Shown here piece by piece: positions 38,845 through 40,388 of a stretch of 40,388 bases of DNA. Origin of the DNA: Candidatus Merdivicinus faecavium (GTDB lineage: Bacteria > Bacillota > Clostridia > Oscillospirales > Ruminococcaceae); the NCBI GenBank assembly GCA_018716285.1, contig DVKD01000041.1, positions 1 to 40,388 of the forward strand, given 5' to 3'. Within the stretch, counting starts at the first letter, position 1; every line of letters begins with the position of its first letter. A program made the position numbers and the translations under genes. The notes under the pieces were generated by a model. That model was not told where the DNA came from. It was given only the letters and a program-made list of their open reading frames with translations, and made no database searches.

Positions 38845-38853
38845 ATGATACCA
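38845..38853 (-). promoter_or_regulatory. Possible extended -10 promoter of the two-component operon
   Basis: TGGTATCAT on the minus strand (TGn plus TATCAT), without a good -35. It overlaps an inverted repeat GGTAT...ATACC (38836-38852) that could bind a regulator. Upstream DNA to 38930 is very AT-rich. Confidence 0.4.
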
Positions 38854-38960
38854 TGTTCATATTTAGAAACTATGCTTTTTTTATGAATTTTTCGACTTTA
38901 TTTTCTTAATAAATTGAAAACAAATGGCCTTGGAAATTCAAAACACAGGCTGTTCACAAA

Positions 38961-39875
38961 TCACGAACCGCCGTATTCCCCCTGCAGGCTGAAGACCGAC
39001 AGGTATTCGAGGCAGAAGCTGTCGTCCGGGAGCGCCTGCTCCCACGGCATCCGGAGGAAATCGCCGTCCAGAAGCCCGCGTTTTTCCGCCTCCCGGCGGG
39101 GGAGCTCCACCTGAACCGTGACCGCCGCGTATTCCTGCCCGAGAAAGAGGCTTTCATACAGCGCGTCCCCCGTCTCCCCGCGGAAAACGGCTAAGAATTC
39201 GCCCCTTTCGGTCCTGCACCGGGCGGTCAGGAGGACCTCTCCGTCCTCACTTCTGAGCAGCTGCTTGTCGGTGAAGACGGCCGGGCTTAAGAGAATCATG
39301 GACGAGACGGGGCGGCTCCCCTGCCAGTGCCGCCAGCCGATCGCCCCGGCGATCAGCAGCACCGCGGCGGCTGCCCCGGCCAGGATCCGCCTGCGGCGGG
39401 AAGCGCGGGCGAGATTTTTGCGGGCGTTTTGGGAAAGGCGGCGCTTTTCCTCCCGGGTGAGGCCGTCCTCCCGCCCGAAATCCGGCTCGGCGTCGGCCGG
39501 CACTTTGGGGCAGCCCTGCCGCAGGACCGCCTGCGCGAGCGAAACGCCGTCCGGCCAGCCCTTCCCGGCGAGCTGCCCTAAAGCGTCCGCGTTTTCGGCG
39601 GCCTGCCCGGCCTCCTCTTTGAGCGCCGCGATGCGGGAAGCGAGGATGGCGTCCGCGTCCCCGGCGTCCAGCAGGAGGGCGATCTCCTCGAGCGAAAAGC
39701 CGCGGCCCCGGAGGGCGGCGATCTCCCGCAGGCGGGCAAGGTCAGCCTCGCTGTATTCGTAGTAGGTCCGCCCCCGCCGCCGCTCGCTTGCGGGGTGCAG
39801 AAGCCCCCGCTCCAGGTAAAGCCGCACGGCCCGTTCGGTCAGGCCGGTTTTCTCACAAATTTCCTTGATCTTCAT
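38961..39875 (-). CDS. Membrane-anchored MerR-family regulator
   Basis: 304 residues. MerR winged helix at 1-70 (MKIKEICEKTGLTERAVRLY, LERGLL, YYEYSEADLARLREIAALRG), helical linker ~74-105, basic stretch RRRR (160-163), one membrane helix ~164-181, then an extracytoplasmic domain of ~120 residues with no family I recognise. The basic flank predicts the DNA-binding part inside and the C-terminal domain outside, so it may sense an external signal directly. Its promoter has MerR-type geometry, suggesting autoregulation. The next gene in the same direction is the two-component operon. Confidence 0.88.
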   Translation of the reverse strand: MKIKEICEKTGLTERAVRLYLERGLLHPASERRRGRTYYEYSEADLARLREIAALRGRGFSLEEIALLLDAGDADAILASRIAALKEEAGQAAENADALGQLAGKGWPDGVSLAQAVLRQGCPKVPADAEPDFGREDGLTREEKRRLSQNARKNLARASRRRRILAGAAAAVLLIAGAIGWRHWQGSRPVSSMILLSPAVFTDKQLLRSEDGEVLLTARCRTERGEFLAVFRGETGDALYESLFLGQEYAAVTVQVELPRREAEKRGLLDGDFLRMPWEQALPDDSFCLEYLSVFSLQGEYGGS

Positions 39876-39899
39876 AAGGATCCTCCCCTTTCTGCCTTC

Positions 39900-39930
39900 A
39901 GCGTACCATCTGACCCTGGGGAAGTGTCAA
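39900..39930 (-). promoter_or_regulatory. MerR-type promoter with 19-bp spacer
   Basis: TTGACA (39930-39925) and TACGCT (39905-39900) separated by 19 bases on the minus strand, instead of 17. The spacer CTTCCCCAGGGTCAGATGG has the CCCC-AGGG centre seen in MerR operators. MerR proteins activate such over-long promoters by twisting DNA. Confidence 0.65.
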
Positions 39931-39980
39931 GGCTTTTTTGAAAATTTCCGCAAAATGGAAAAAATCCCCGCCCCGCTTGT

Positions 39981-40244
39981 AGGGGCGAACTGCGTTCGCA
40001 CGCAGCAGATGCACCGATACCCGCGGGGAACGCCGTCTATAAACCGGCAGAGGCTGAAACCTGCCCATGACGGCGCAGGCACTGCGGGAAACGGTGACGC
40101 CCCGTTTCCCGCGGGGAACCCAGCCCCAGAGGCGCGCAGCCCGTCGCGCGCCAACCGAAGCCTGTCGCGTGGAAGCCTGCCGCGTCGTCAATTCCTGCGG
40201 CTGTAAGCCGCCCGCGGCGTCAATTTCCGCGGCTGTAAGCCGCC
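39981..40244. repeat. Block of palindromic intergenic repeats
   Basis: Gene-free stretch 39931-40244. It holds hairpins GCGAAC/GTTCGC (39985-39999) and GCGGGAAACG/CGTTTCCCGC (40084-40112), and two direct copies, 32 bp apart, of CGTCAATT..GCGGCTGTAAGCCGCC (40186-40212 and 40218-40244), each containing GCGGCT/AGCCGC. GTAGGGGCGAAC resembles dispersed intergenic palindromes seen in this group of Clostridia. Phrases such as ACGGCGCAGGC and CCTGTCGCG recall the 25.3-kb repeats. The last hairpin may also end transcription of the ABC gene. Confidence 0.7.
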
Positions 40245-40388
40245 TTATTGGAACTGCGAGCGGTAGAGGGCGGCGTAATAGCCGCCTTTGGCCATCAGCT
40301 GGTCGTGGGTGCCCTGCTCCACAATATTGCCCTCGTCCACCACCAGAATGTTGTCCGCGTGCTGGATGGTGGAAAGGCGGTGGGCGAT
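40245..40388 (-). CDS. ABC exporter, C-terminal end of ATP-binding domain (partial)
   Basis: Last 47 codons of a gene entering from the right edge. Translation reads [20 protein letters not shown], then [27 protein letters not shown] and stop. The H-loop histidine (IAHRLST) and the ending are typical of fused permease-ATPase multidrug/lipid exporters (MsbA/LmrA type). Substrate cannot be told. Confidence 0.92.
   Translation of the reverse strand: MAHRLSTIQHADNILVVDEGNIVEQGTHDQLMAKGGYYAALYRSQFQ

Overview
The window comes from a GC-rich, endospore-forming member of the Clostridia, most like an Oscillospiraceae/Ruminococcaceae gut bacterium. The signs are a dipicolinate synthase pair (dpaAB), the LL-diaminopimelate aminotransferase route, a type III glutamine synthetase, a glutamate synthase split into three polypeptides, a WalRK-like two-component pair next to an HtrA protease, and strong TTGACA/TATAAT promoters inside a GC-rich genome. 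Family placement is inference from gene content.

Left third (1-16443, all minus strand): one promoter at 16415-16443 appears to drive at least 14 tightly packed genes, in transcription order glutamate synthase glutaminase domain, FMN domain, GXGXG domain, a GlnA-like glutamine synthetase, an ANTAR RNA-binding regulator, pyrG, purF, purC, purB, purA, dapF, dapL, carA, carB (carB runs off the left edge). Several junctions overlap by 1-8 bases. Nearly all products make, use or amidate with glutamine, glutamate or aspartate, so the unit joins ammonia assimilation to its main sinks (CTP, purines, carbamoyl phosphate, diaminopimelate).

Divergently, glnN (type III glutamine synthetase) and asnB (asparagine synthase) run on the plus strand from 16533. 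The divergent leaders hold the most interesting signal in the window. The glt leader has one, and the glnN leader two, short hairpins with six-base loops that fit AANGGS (A at loop position 1, G at position 4), each closed by the same GC...GU pairs. Each overlaps the 5' arm of a terminator-like hairpin. This is the recognition pattern of ANTAR antiterminators, and an ANTAR protein is encoded in the glt operon itself. I infer an RNA-based nitrogen switch.

Middle (20.5-29.1 kb): an XRE regulator, a Gfo/Idh/MocA dehydrogenase with a TIM-barrel sugar isomerase, dpaAB for spore dipicolinate, a 69-residue ferritin-like protein, an FAD oxidoreductase-Rieske fusion, CutC, and a second divergent PurC-like protein. 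Two 97-bp intergenic direct repeats (96/97 identical) lie between genes here. A full cobalamin riboswitch with its own promoter and terminator (28705-29081) has no evident B12 gene downstream.

Right (29.1-40.4 kb, minus strand): a DUF1275 membrane protein, the leucine operon leuA-leuC-leuD-leuB, an HtrA protease, a sensor kinase/response regulator pair with a terminator-like hairpin between them, a membrane-anchored MerR regulator whose promoter has the 19-bp spacer typical of MerR targets, a block of palindromic intergenic repeats, and the last 47 codons of an ABC exporter.
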